Below, piece after piece: positions 32,156-44,300 of a stretch of 64,000 nt of DNA. The stretch is from Flavobacterium sangjuense (GTDB lineage: Bacteria; Bacteroidota; Bacteroidia; Flavobacteriales; Flavobacteriaceae). The stretch is from NCBI RefSeq assembly GCF_004797125.1, contig NZ_CP038810.1:2542001-2606000 (forward strand), written 5' to 3'. Both the position numbers and the translations under genes were made by a program. The notes under the pieces are model-generated. The model was given only the letters and a program-made list of their open reading frames with translations. It was not told where the DNA came from and did no database searches. How positions within the stretch are numbered: the first letter of the stretch is position 1; each line of letters opens with the position of its first letter.

Positions 32156-34281
32156 TAAATAGGTAGTTGGTTATTTGGGTTTCCTTCAAGTCTTTCTTTG
32201 TAATAGTTATACATTTCATGCTGGGCTCTGAAAACAGCTTCTCCTTCCGCACGAACACGATATTTGTTTTCAAATTTCTCTGAATGATAGCGCGCTTTCA
32301 CGTTTCCTTTCCAACCTACATTAAAGGTGTCAATGATTTGCTTTTTGATTTCTTCGTCATATATCGGACAGGTTACTTCCACCCGACCATCTAAATTACG
32401 TGTCATAAAATCGGCTGACGAAATAAAAACCTCAGGATTGTCATTATTACAGAAAATAAAAGAACGCGTGTGTTCTAAAAAGTAATCTACTATACTAACG
32501 GCTTCTATGTTTTCACTCATTCCTTTCACGCCCGGAATTAAGGAACAAATGCCTCGCACCTGCAACTTAATCTTTACTCCGGCATTACTGGCTTCGTATA
32601 ATTTGTCAATCATTGCGTAATCCGAAATGCTATTCATTTTTAAATTAATGTAAGCAGGACGTCCCATAATGACGTTGTTTATTTCTCTGTCAATTAACTT
32701 GTAGAACTTAGTACGAGTGTAATGCGGAGACACGATTAAGTGTTTGTAGCGATGAATTCTATAATTAACATCAAAGAAATCAAAGATTTTAGAAACGTCT
32801 TTCAGGATTTGTTGGTGACTGGTAAAAAGCGTTAAATCGGTATAGATTTTGGCTGTGCTTTCGTTGAAATTCCCGGTAGAAATAAAGCCATATCGCTTGA
32901 GCTTTCCATCTTCAATTCGATCAATCAAACATATTTTGCTGTGCACTTTTAATCCTTTGATACCAAAAATAAGTTCGATGCCTTCCTGTTGCATTTGCTC
33001 TGCATAGGAAATATTACTGGCTTCATCAAAACGTGCCTGGAGTTCAATTTGAACCGTAACTTTTTTGCCATTTTTGGCTGCATTGATAAGCGAACTCACA
33101 ATTTGAGAGTTTTTTGCCAAACGATATAAGGTGATTTTTATCGAAGTTACTTTTGGGTCTAAAGCGGCTTCACGCAGGAATTTTATAACATACGAAAACG
33201 ACTGAAACGGAGCGTTTATCAGATAATCTTTTTTGGCAATTTTATTCAAAAGACTACCATCAAATGATAAACCATCCACCGGAAGTGGTACTCTTGGCGG
33301 ATACAACAAATCAAATCGCCCAAGGTTTGGGAAGTTCATATAATCACGACGGTTGTGATATCTTCCACCCGGAATCACACCATCAGAAACATCAATTCCC
33401 ATTTTGGAAAGGAAAAATTTGAGTGTGTCTTTTTCAATATGCTGATCATAAACAAACCGAACTGGTTCTCCAATTCGTCTGTCTTTTACTGAGGTGGCAA
33501 TCTTCTCGAGCATACTTTTGCTCATGTCACTATCGATATCCAACTGGGCATCACGAGTGATTTTTATCATGTGCGCCGAAATACTTTCGTAATCAAAAAT
33601 GTTAAAAATACTGCTCAGGTTATAACGGATTAAATCATCGAGCATCATCAAGTATTGTTTGCCTTCTTTGTTGGGAAGTTCTACAATACGATTGGTGTTT
33701 TTGGGGATTTCGATGATGGCGTAACGTACTTCTGCTTTTGATTTAACAAAACCCAGCATACTAGGTTTCTGCTCGGATTTCATTACTAATTTGATTGCCA
33801 AATAACCCGAAGTATCTTTTAACAACGGGAATTCTGCCAAGTCATTTAAGATAATGGTTACGAGTTCCGGGCTTATTTTTTGGATGAAAAAATCTTTAAT
33901 AAAATTTTCATGTTCTGCTGAAACTTCATTCTCATCGATGATAATGATGTTTTGCTTTACTAATTCCTTTTCAATTTCGTTAAGCACACGCAGACTTTCT
34001 GACTGTTGCTTAATTACTATTTCGGTAATGTCTTTAACGAGTTGCTGCGCTGAAATTCCACCGAGAATTTTTTCACCCGAAACGCCGGATAAACTCAAAC
34101 GACGAATTGCGGCAAAGCGCACACGGAAAAACTCATCTAAATTATTGGAAAAAATACCTATAAACCGAAGTCTTTCTAATAAAGGAACAGCTTCATCAGC
34201 TGCTTCCTGTAAAACTCTGGCGTTAAATGCCAGCCAACTTTTTTCTCTGTCTATATAACGAAAACGGGAATCTAAACTCAT
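32155..34281 (-). CDS. ppk1: Polyphosphate kinase 1
   Basis: 708-residue enzyme that polymerises the gamma-phosphate of ATP into polyphosphate, usually at the inner membrane. N-terminal block RYIDREKSWLAFNARVLQEA; catalytic PLD-like halves include IKITLYRLAKNSQIVSSLI, FDEASNISYAEQMQQEG and the phospho-histidine motif GLKVHSKICLIDR, then YGFISTGNFNESTAKIYTDL and the second histidine region SADFMTRNLDGRVEV. Middle gene of a sixA-ppk1-ppx operon. Confidence 0.95.
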   Translation of the reverse strand: MSLDSRFRYIDREKSWLAFNARVLQEAADEAVPLLERLRFIGIFSNNLDEFFRVRFAAIRRLSLSGVSGEKILGGISAQQLVKDITEIVIKQQSESLRVLNEIEKELVKQNIIIIDENEVSAEHENFIKDFFIQKISPELVTIILNDLAEFPLLKDTSGYLAIKLVMKSEQKPSMLGFVKSKAEVRYAIIEIPKNTNRIVELPNKEGKQYLMMLDDLIRYNLSSIFNIFDYESISAHMIKITRDAQLDIDSDMSKSMLEKIATSVKDRRIGEPVRFVYDQHIEKDTLKFFLSKMGIDVSDGVIPGGRYHNRRDYMNFPNLGRFDLLYPPRVPLPVDGLSFDGSLLNKIAKKDYLINAPFQSFSYVIKFLREAALDPKVTSIKITLYRLAKNSQIVSSLINAAKNGKKVTVQIELQARFDEASNISYAEQMQQEGIELIFGIKGLKVHSKICLIDRIEDGKLKRYGFISTGNFNESTAKIYTDLTLFTSHQQILKDVSKIFDFFDVNYRIHRYKHLIVSPHYTRTKFYKLIDREINNVIMGRPAYINLKMNSISDYAMIDKLYEASNAGVKIKLQVRGICSLIPGVKGMSENIEAVSIVDYFLEHTRSFIFCNNDNPEVFISSADFMTRNLDGRVEVTCPIYDEEIKKQIIDTFNVGWKGNVKARYHSEKFENKYRVRAEGEAVFRAQHEMYNYYKERLEGNPNNQLPI

Positions 34282-34283
34282 AT

Positions 34284-34769
34284 TTATTTTAAATCACTTG
34301 GGAAAACAACTTTCTTGGTAACACCTTTTTCAATTTCACTCCAAGAGTTATTGTCAAATATAATATTTACAAATCCGGAAGTAGAAACATTGTCAATAAA
34401 GATGTTCCCAAATTTATTGACAAAATTTGTAATTGCCTCATTGTGTCCAAAAAGAATTAAGTTATCATAATCATTTGGGCATAATTTGATAATTTGTTCC
34501 AGCTTTCTTTCATCAAAAGTGTATAATTCTTCTTTAAACATAATGCTTTCTATCGGAAATGAAATGTTTTGGGCGAAAATAATAGCAGTTTCCGAAGCTC
34601 TTTTGGCAATACTGCTCCAGACCACAAACGATTTTGGAACTTCATTACCAATGTGAGAAGAAACTAAATGTGCGTCATGAATACCTTTACTTGTCAAAGG
34701 TCTGTCAATATCACGAAGTGGTGCTCCCCAACTTGATTTAGCGTGTCGAATTAATATTAACTGTTTCAT
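34284..34769 (-). CDS. sixA: SixA-like histidine phosphatase
   Basis: 161-residue phosphoglycerate-mutase-fold phosphatase. The catalytic RHG-type motif is LILIRHAKSSWGAPLRDIDR at the N-terminus; the second histidine is in LILFGHNEAITNFVN. SixA in E. coli dephosphorylates phosphohistidine proteins. It lies 2 bp upstream of ppk1, whose mechanism uses a phosphohistidine, but a functional link between the two is only an inference. First gene of the operon. Confidence 0.88.
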   Translation of the reverse strand: MKQLILIRHAKSSWGAPLRDIDRPLTSKGIHDAHLVSSHIGNEVPKSFVVWSSIAKRASETAIIFAQNISFPIESIMFKEELYTFDERKLEQIIKLCPNDYDNLILFGHNEAITNFVNKFGNIFIDNVSTSGFVNIIFDNNSWSEIEKGVTKKVVFPSDLK

Positions 34770-34999
34770 GATAAAATATCCAAAATTATTGATAGCATAA
34801 ATTTAAGTTTTTATATCATATAAACTGCATTTTATCCAAAGACTTTAGAAACATCCTTTCAGTTAAATCCCAACTTTTTTTGGAGTAATATTTTTATTCA
34901 AAGTATGATTTAAAAAAATGTTAAAAATAAAATATGTTATAAACAACTTATCAAATTATTATTCTTGTAGTATTTTTCTATTTAAAAATGTTAAATAAT

Positions 35000-35071
35000 G
35001 CACTTTATCTATAAATTTAAGCACTTTATCGATGTTTTTTTTGGTAGTTTGATTTTAACTAGCTACTTTCG
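35000..35071 (+). promoter_or_regulatory. Promoter with two helically phased direct repeats, adhesin cassette 1
   Basis: GCACTTTATCTAT (35000-35012) and GCACTTTATCGAT (35021-35033) are spaced 21 bp start to start, two helical turns. Seven bases further is a TTG (35041-35043), then a 20 bp spacer and TACTTTCG (35064-35071; one mismatch to TAnnTTTG). The geometry resembles tandem activator sites placed just upstream of a -33 element; the activator is unknown. Confidence 0.5.
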
Positions 35072-35252
35072 AACTGTAAAACATAAATAATTACAAAAAA
35101 AATAACCCTAAATACCCAAATCTATCATGTCAAAAATCAATATTAACCCCAAAAAAACATTAATCAAGAACTAGAGTAACTAGAAAAAGATGTATTTCGT
35201 CGATTATTTATGCTGTTCGTAGATAAAATGATTTTTAAAAATGCACCAAAAC

Positions 35253-35260
35253 TAATTTTG
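35253..35260 (+). promoter_or_regulatory. Second -7 element, adhesin 1
   Basis: TAATTTTG, exact TAnnTTTG match, 103 bp before the ATG at 35364. The corresponding place before adhesin 2 (53032-53039) reads TAATTTAG. Confidence 0.4.
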
Positions 35261-35363
35261 TGTATATAGTATAACCCCAATTATCTATCAACTTCATAAA
35301 CACCTACAAAGTACTCCCTGCTGAAAATGCTGTTTTCAAATCTATTCTACTAAACCTAACTGT

Positions 35364-38300
35364 ATGAAATCAAATTTTACACTTTCGAAGAATTTGTGCG
35401 CTTTCTTGATACTTAATATACTTTGTATATCAATGTCCTTTGCGCAGACTTTTCCACCAGCCAATACTTCCTGTACCTCAAAAGACCTTGAGGTTGTCGC
35501 GGCCACATTAACCGGTGGAGGTCCATGTAATTCCTGTCCTACCCCGACAACAATTACAAGAAACCTAATGCTGGGAATTAGTAACACCACTGGGTCCACC
35601 AGAACTTCGTTTGCCTTTTGGGGAACGGTTGAAATCTATAGTGGTACAACAGGTGCATTAATTTCTTCACAAACTAGAACAGGATGCAATGGACCTGTAC
35701 CAGGCGGTACAACTTCTTATTTAAACTTTGGTAATATTACCTACACTTGTGGGGATGTTATCAAAATTTCGAATATCTGGGAAGCCTGGACTACTGCTGC
35801 TGGAAATGAAACCTGTCCGTTAGATCCACTCAACATTTCGCCTAAATGTGGAAAAATTCCATCCATTACCGTTAACGGTGGTGTGAACGGAGAATTTGCG
35901 AATATTGATTCGCAATGTGGTTCAGCTACAGGAGCTTTAGATTTAACACCTTCAGGAGGAACAGCTCCTTTTACTTATTTATGGACTGCTTCAGGTGGAG
36001 GTGTTATCCCTGCCGGACAATCTACCAGTCAAGATCTTACCGGTTTGGTACCTGGAACCTATTCTGTTGTAATAACAGATGCAAACGGTTGTACTATTAC
36101 TAAATCACGAACAGTTGTTGCTAGTATAGCACCTGTTCCTGTATTTACCACGGCAAATGCCATTACTGTCCCTTGTGGTTCAGCCACAACAAGCACATTA
36201 ACCTATACTAATGGTGCTTCAGGAGCTTGTTTAATCAGTGGCTCGGTTACTTCGTCTTTAAGTTCACAAACACCAAGTGGGGCTTGTGGAGGAATAGTAG
36301 TAGAAACCTGGACATATACAGACATCTATGGCAGAACCATTACACAATCCAGAAACATAACAATTAGCCCGGCTGCATTACCAACGATGACTGCACCTGG
36401 AAATATAACTGTCGCTTGCGGAGGCTTACCTGCTGCAAGCACAATCCCATTTACCAATGGTTTAAGTGGCGGATGTTTGATTAATGGAACTTCAAATCCA
36501 TCAACGTTCACTGCTACGCCTGGCGCTTGTGGTGGAACAGTAACTGAAACATGGACTGCAACGGATAGTTGCGGTAGAACTTTGGCTCCGGTTTCAAGAA
36601 TTATTACAATAAGTCCGGCAACATTACCAACGATGACTGCTCCGGGAAATATCACTGTTGCTTGTGGAGGTTTACCTGCTGCAAGCACTATTTCATTTAG
36701 TAATGGATTAGGTGAAGGTTGCTTAATCAGCGGAACTTCAAATTCTTCTACCTTCACAGCAACACCTGGCGCTTGTGGAGGAACCGTAACTGAAACATGG
36801 ACTGCAACGGATAGTTGTGGTAGAGCATTGGCTTCTGTATCAAGAACTATTACTGTTAGTCCTGCTGCATTACCAACAATGACTGCTCCTGCAGATATTA
36901 CTGTTACTTGTGGAGGCTTACCTGCTGCAAGTACACTTCCATTTACCAATGGATTAAGTGCTGGATGTTTAGTTAGTGGAACTTCAAATTTATCGACGTT
37001 CACAACTACAGTTCCAGGTAATTGTAACGGAAAAGTAACTCAAACATGGACTGCAACAGATAGTTGTGGTAGAACATTGGCTTCAGTTTCAAGAATAATA
37101 ACAGTTGACGATACTACGGCTCCAACATTTGATGCATTACCTGCACCAAGTGCTGTAAGCTATAGCACAACACCATCATTCCAACAAGCTGTCGCAACTG
37201 ATGCTTGTAGTTCGGTAACATTGACATTTGATGATGTCCCTACTCCAACAAATTGTGATGGTTCTTATTCTATTACAAGAACCTGGACTGCGAAAGACAT
37301 ATGTAATAATACAAGTACAGCATCACAAACAATTAATATTAATGCTGCAGTATTTGTTGCCAATAACGATTCAGGAAGTTCAATTAATGGTTTCGTGGGT
37401 GGAACTTCATTTACAAATGTTTTAGTAAATGATACTTTAGATGGAAACCCAATAACAAGTTCTCAGGTAACTACTACTTTTGTTTCTTCTACTAATGCTG
37501 GAGTAACATTATCGGGTAACAATGTTGTTGTTGCTCCTGGTACACCTGCCGGAAATTATACTTTAACGTATCAAATTTGTGGTGCTTCTGCAACTTGTAG
37601 TTGTGCTACGGCAACAGTAACTGTTCCTGTTACTGCTACTTTGATTGATGCCGTAAACGATACTGCGGCTCCTATCAACGGTTATGTTGGTGGAACGGCT
37701 TTTACTAATGTATTGGTTAACGATACTTTGAATGGTGTTGCGGTTATTACTTCGCAGGTAAACACAACTTTTGTGTCTTCTACTAATGCGGGAATCACTT
37801 TATCTGGAACTGATGTGCTTGTAGCTCCTGGAACTCCTGCAGGTTCTTATACTTTAACATACCAAATCTGTGAAGCCTTAAATCCAACTAATTGTGATCA
37901 GGCAATCGTTTCTATTACGGTTACTGCGGCTGCTATTGTAGCTAATGACGATACTGCGGCTCCTATCAACGGATATGTTGGCGGAACGGCTTTTACTAAT
38001 GTACTGGTTAACGATACGCTTAACGGTGCTCCGGTTATCCCTTCTCAGGTAAACACAACTTTTGTGTCTTCTACTAATGTGGGAATAACTTTATCAGGAA
38101 CTAACGTATTGGTTGCTCCTGGAACACCTGCAGGTTCTTATACTTTAACATACCAAATCTGTGAAGTTTTAAATCCTTCTAATTGTGATCAGGCAATCGT
38201 TTCTATAACGGTTACTGCGGCTGCTATTGTAGCTAATGACGATACTGCGGCTCCTATCAACGGTTATGTTGGTGGAACGGCTTTCACTAATGTACTGGTT

Positions 38301-41300
38301 AACGATACTTTGAATGGTGCTCCGGTTATCCCTTCTCAGGTAAACACCACTTTTGTGTCTTCAACTAATGCGGGAATCACTTTATCAGGAACTAACGTAT
38401 TGGTTGCTCCTGGAACACCTGCCGGTTCGTATTCACTAACATACCAAATCTGTGAAGTACTTAATCCAACTAATTGTGATCAGGCTGTAGTTTCTATTAC
38501 CGTTACTGCTGCTCCAATTGTGGCTAATGACGATACTGCGGCTCCTATCAACGGTTATGTTGGTGGAACGGCTTTCACTAATGTACTGGTTAACGATACT
38601 TTGAATGGTGTTGTAGTTATTCCTTCTCAGGTAAACACAACTTTTGTGTCTTCTACTAATGCGGGAATCACTTTATCAGGAACTAACGTATTGGTTGCTC
38701 CTGGAACGCCTGCCGGTTCGTATTCACTTACATACCAAATCTGTGAAGTACTTAATCCAACTAATTGTGATCAGGCTGTAGTTTCTATTACCGTTACTGC
38801 TGCTCCAATTGTAGCTAATGATGATACTGCGGCTCCTATCAATGGTTATGTTGGTGGAACGGCTTTCACTAATGTATTGGTTAACGATACACTTAACGGT
38901 GTTGCTGTTATTCCTTCGCAGGTAAACACAACTTTTGTGTCTTCAACTAATGTGGGAATCACTTTATCAGGAACTAATGTACTTGTGGCACCTGGAACGC
39001 CTGCCGGTTCTTACTCTTTGACTTACCAAATCTGTGAAGTTTTAAATCCAACTAATTGTGATCAGGCAATCGTTTCTATTACGGTTACTGCGGCTCCAAT
39101 TGTGGCTAATGACGATACTGCGGCTCCTATCAACGGTTATGTTGGTGGAACAGCTTTCACTAATGTACTGGTTAACGATACTTTGAATGGTGCTCCGGTT
39201 ATTCCTTCTCAGGTAAACACAACTTTTGTGTCTTCAACTAATGCGGGAATCACTTTATCTGGAACTAACGTATTAGTTGCTTCTGGAACACCTGCAGGTT
39301 CTTATACTTTAACATACCAAATCTGTGAAGTTTTAAATCCTTCTAATTGTGATCAGGCAATCGTTTCTATTACGGTTACTGCGGCTCCGATTGTGGCCAA
39401 TGACGATACTGCGGCTCCTATCAACGGTTATGTTGGTGGAACGGCTTTCACTAATGTACTGGTTAACGATACTTTGAATGGTGCTCCGGTTATCCCTTCT
39501 CAGGTAAACACAACTTTTGTGTCTTCAACTAATGCGGGAATCACTTTATCAGGAACTAACGTATTGGTTGCTCCTGGAACGCCTGCAGGTTCGTATACTT
39601 TAACATACCAAATCTGCGAAGTCTTAAATCCAACTAATTGTGATCAGGCAATCGTTTCTATTACGGTTACTGCTGCTCCAATTGTGGCCAATGACGATAC
39701 TGCGGCTCCTATCAACGGTTATGTTGGTGGAACAGCTTTTACTAATGTACTTATTAACGATACACTTAACGGTACTCCGGTTATTCCTTCTCAGGTAAAC
39801 ACAACATTTGTGTCTTCAACTAATGCTGGAATCACTTTATCAGGAACTAATGTTCTTGTTGCTCCTGGAACGCCTGCTGGTTCATATACTCTTACATACC
39901 AAATCTGTGAAGTACTTAATCCATTAAACTGTGATCAGGCTGTAGTTTCTATTACAGTTACTGCTGCTGCAATTGTGGCTAATGACGATACTGCTGCGCC
40001 TATCAACGGGTATGTTGGTGGAACAGCTTTCACTAATGTACTTATTAACGATACACTTAATGGTGCTCCGGTTATTCCTTCTCAGGTAAACACAACTTTT
40101 GTGTCTTCTACTAATGCAGGAATCACTTTATCAGGAACTAACGTATTGGTTGCTCCTGGAACACCTGCCGGTTCATATACTTTAACATACCAAATCTGCG
40201 AAGTCTTAAATCCAACTAATTGTGATCAGGCAATCGTTTCGATTACGGTTACTGCGGCTCCAATTGTGGCTAATGACGATACTGCTGCGCCTATCAACGG
40301 TTATGTTGGTGGAACGGCTTTCACTAATGTATTGGTTAACGATACACTTAACGGTGCTCCGGTTATTCCTTCGCAGGTGAACACAACTTTTGTGTCTTCT
40401 ACTAATGCAGGCATAACTTTATCCGGAACTAACGTATTGGTTGCTCCTGGAACACCTGCCGGTTCTTACTCTTTGACTTACCAAATTTGTGAAGTACTTA
40501 ATCCTTTAAATTGTGATCAGGCAATCGTTTCGATTACGGTTACTGCGGCTGCAATTGTGGCTAATGACGATACTGCTGCGCCTATCAACGGTTATGTTGG
40601 TGGAACGGCTTTCACTAATGTATTGGTTAACGATACACTTAACGGTGTTGCTGTTATTCCTTCGCAGGTAAACACAACTTTTGTGTCTTCAACTAATGTG
40701 GGAATCACTTTATCAGGAACTAATGTACTTGTGGCACCTGGGACGCCTGCCGGTTCTTACTCTTTGACTTACCAAATCTGTGAAGTTTTAAATCCAACTA
40801 ATTGTGATCAGGCTGTAGTTTCTATTACCGTTACTGCGGCTCCAATTGTGGCTAATGACGATACTGCGGCTCCTATCAATGGTTATGTTGGTGGAACAGC
40901 TTTCACTAATGTACTGGTTAACGATACGCTTAACGGTGCTCCGGTTATTCCTTCTCAGGTGAACACAACTTTTGTGTCTTCAACTAATGCTGGGGTAACT
41001 TTATCAGGAACTAATGTACTTGTGGCCCCTGGAACGCCTGCCGGTTCATATACTTTAACATACCAAATCTGCGAAGTCTTAAATCCAACTAATTGTGATC
41101 AGGCAATCGTTTCGATAACGGTTACTGCGGCTCCAATTGTGGCTAATGACGATACTGCGGCTCCTATCAACGGTTATGTTGGTGGAACGGCTTTCACTAA
41201 TGTACTGGTTAACGATACGCTTAACGGTGTTGCTGTTATTCCTTCTCAGGTAAACACAACTTTTGTGTCTTCTACTAATGCGGGAATCACTTTATCAGGA

Positions 41301-44300
41301 ACTAACGTATTGGTTGCTCCTGGAACGCCTGCCGGTTCATATACTTTAACATACCAAATCTGTGAAATCTTAAATCCAACTAATTGTGATCAGGCAATCG
41401 TTTCTATTACGGTTACTGCGGCTCCGATTGTGGCTGTTAATGATAATTATAACGTTGATTGTGCTAATATTGGAACTATCGGAAACATTCTTTCAAATGA
41501 TTCCTTAAACAACAACAATATTACTATTGCACAAGTTAATTTGTCAATCGTAAATGGATCTTATCCAAATTTAAATATTGATGCTAACGGAAATGTTTCA
41601 TTAACAAGTATTGGACATTGTGGTGATTATACTTTTACTTATCAAATTTGTGAAAAATTAAACCCGGATAATTGTGATACTGCAACCATAACTGTTACAA
41701 TTATAGATAACACGGCACCAACTTTCACAACACCTGGCAATATTACCTTAAATACAGATGCAAATTGTTCGGTTAATCTTAATCCTTCAAACACAGGAAA
41801 CCCAACAAATGTTAGTGACAATTGTGATGCTAATCCGACAGTAACTTTTAACGACAACGAATGTTTTGGAAACTTCACTGAGAGCAATATTAATGCTGGT
41901 AATGGAAATTACTTCTATTTTGATGTTACAGGTTTCAATAATGCAACTGCTGCAAATATTGAAAAAGTTGCTTTAGCATTTGAAACAAATCAAGGAAAAG
42001 GAAGAGCTGAATTCACATTGGTTTCACCTAGTGGACAAGCAGTTATTTTAGTTGGTCCTTATTGTACTGGTGGAAATTGCGATGATACTGATTCAAACTC
42101 TCAAGAATTATATTTACCGGAATTCTATCCTACTGCTTCAGGTTATACACAATGGAATAATAATAATTCTATAGCGACTAATGTGGCGCAAAACTTTACG
42201 CCAAATGGTTCATTGTCTTCTCCAAATACTATAACTGGTTTAACTTCTTATGTTTCTGGTTTTGAAAACTTAACTGGACCAATGAATGGAACTTGGTTTA
42301 TATATTCAAGAAAACAATCTAATGTAAATGGAAGTATTAACTTCAAAAGTGTTTGTTTGACACCAGCCGGTTTATGTCCAAGTAATAGAGTTATTACCAG
42401 AACCTGGACAGTAACAGATGCTTGTGGAAATAGCACTGACGGAACACAAACTATAACCATTCAGGATGTTACTGCTCCTACCTGGTCTACAACAGCTGGT
42501 TCTTTAGACACAACTGTTGAATGTAGCGACGCTGCTGCTTTGGCTGCTGCTCAGGCACTTGCTCCGGTAGCTACTGATAACTGTGCCGGAACTATAACTT
42601 ATGTTAAAACATCTGGTGCATTTGTACCTTCACAAGGATGTTCAAATGCTGGCACTTACACCAATACTTGGACAGCGAATGATGTATGCAATAATATATC
42701 AACTGTATTCACTCAGGTTATAACTGTTCAAGATACTATAGCTCCTATTTGGGAAACTGCTAATGGTGCTTTAAATGCAACTGTTGAATGTGCTGATAAA
42801 GCTGCTTTAGATGCCGCTCAAGCATTAATTCCGGTAGCATCCGATTTGTGTGATGCTGATGTAACTAACATAATCAAGAAAGATGGTAATTTTATACCTA
42901 CAATAGGTTGTATAAATACAGGAACCTATACTAATGAATGGACTGTTATGGATGCTTGCGGTAATGATTCTGTAGCATTTACACAGATTATTACAGTGGT
43001 AGACACAACTGCTCCATCTATTGATACTGCTGCTGCTAATGCAACTGTTCAATGTGATGGTCAGGGAAATACAACGGCTTTACAAGCTTGGTTGAACTCT
43101 AACGGTGGTGCTGCTGCTTCTGATGCATGTTCTGACGTAACCTGGTCAAACAATTTCTCAACATTAAGCGACGATTGTGGTAACACAGGTACAACTACAG
43201 TAACATTTACAGCTACTGATGGTTGTGGAAATACCACAACAACTTCAGCTACATTTACTATAGAAGACACTACTGCTCCAACTATTGATACTGCTGCTGC
43301 TAATGCAACGGTGGAATGTGATGGTAATGGTAATGCAGAAGCTTTAACAGCTTGGTTAGCTTCTAATGGTGGAGCCTCAGCTTCAGATGCTTGTTCTAAT
43401 GTAACATGGTCAAATAACTTTAATGAATTAAATGATGGTTGTGGTAACACTGGTTCAGCTTCTGTAACCTTTACGGCTACTGATGATTGTGGTAATGCTA
43501 CAACAACTTCAGCTACATTTACTATAGAAGATACTACTGCTCCAACTATTGATACTGCTGCTGCTAATGCAACGGTGGAATGTGATGGAAACGGTAATAC
43601 AGCTGCACTTCAAGCTTGGTTAGCTTCTAATGGTGGTGCTTCAGCTTCTGATATCTGTTCTAACGTAACCTGGACTAACAGCTTTGATGCACTTAGTGAT
43701 GGTTGTGGTAACTCAGGTTCTTCAACGGTAACCTTTACAGCTACTGATGATTGTGGGAACGCTACAACAACTTCAGCTACATTTACTATAGAAGATACTA
43801 CGGCTCCAACTATTGATACGGCTGCAGCTAACGCTACAGTTGAATGTGATGGTAATGGTAATACTGCTGCACTTCAAGCTTGGTTAAGCTCAAACGGTGC
43901 TGCTGCTTCTTCTGATATCTGTTCTAACGTAACATGGACTAATAACTTCTCTGCTTTAAGCGATGGTTGTGGTAACTCCGGTTCTGCTACTGTAACCTTT
44001 ACAGCTACTGATGATTGTGGTAATGCTACAACAACCTCAGCTACATTTACTATAGAAGATACTACGGCTCCAACTATTAATACTGCTGCAACTGACTTAG
44101 TAGTACAATGTGATGGTAGTGGAAATTCTGAGGCTTTACAACAATGGATTGCCAATAATGGTGGTGCTTCAGCTTCTGATATTTGTTCTAACGTAACTTG
44201 GTCGAATGATTTCAATGCTTTAGCAAATGATTGTTCAGCAGCCGTAACAGTAACATTCACTGCTACCGATGATTGTGGTAATGCTACAACAACTTCGGCT

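Larger units (their letters stand above)
34770..35363. other. Long AT-rich regulatory region before adhesin cassette 1
   Basis: 594 bp without a supported gene between the divergent sixA operon and the first adhesin. It holds phased direct repeats and a promoter (35000-35071), a second -7 box (35253-35260), and a leader segment shared with the second adhesin gene (GCTxTTCGTAGAxAAAAT at 35212-35229, TATAGTATAACCC at 35265-35277, TATTCTACTAAA just before the ATG). Confidence 0.6.
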
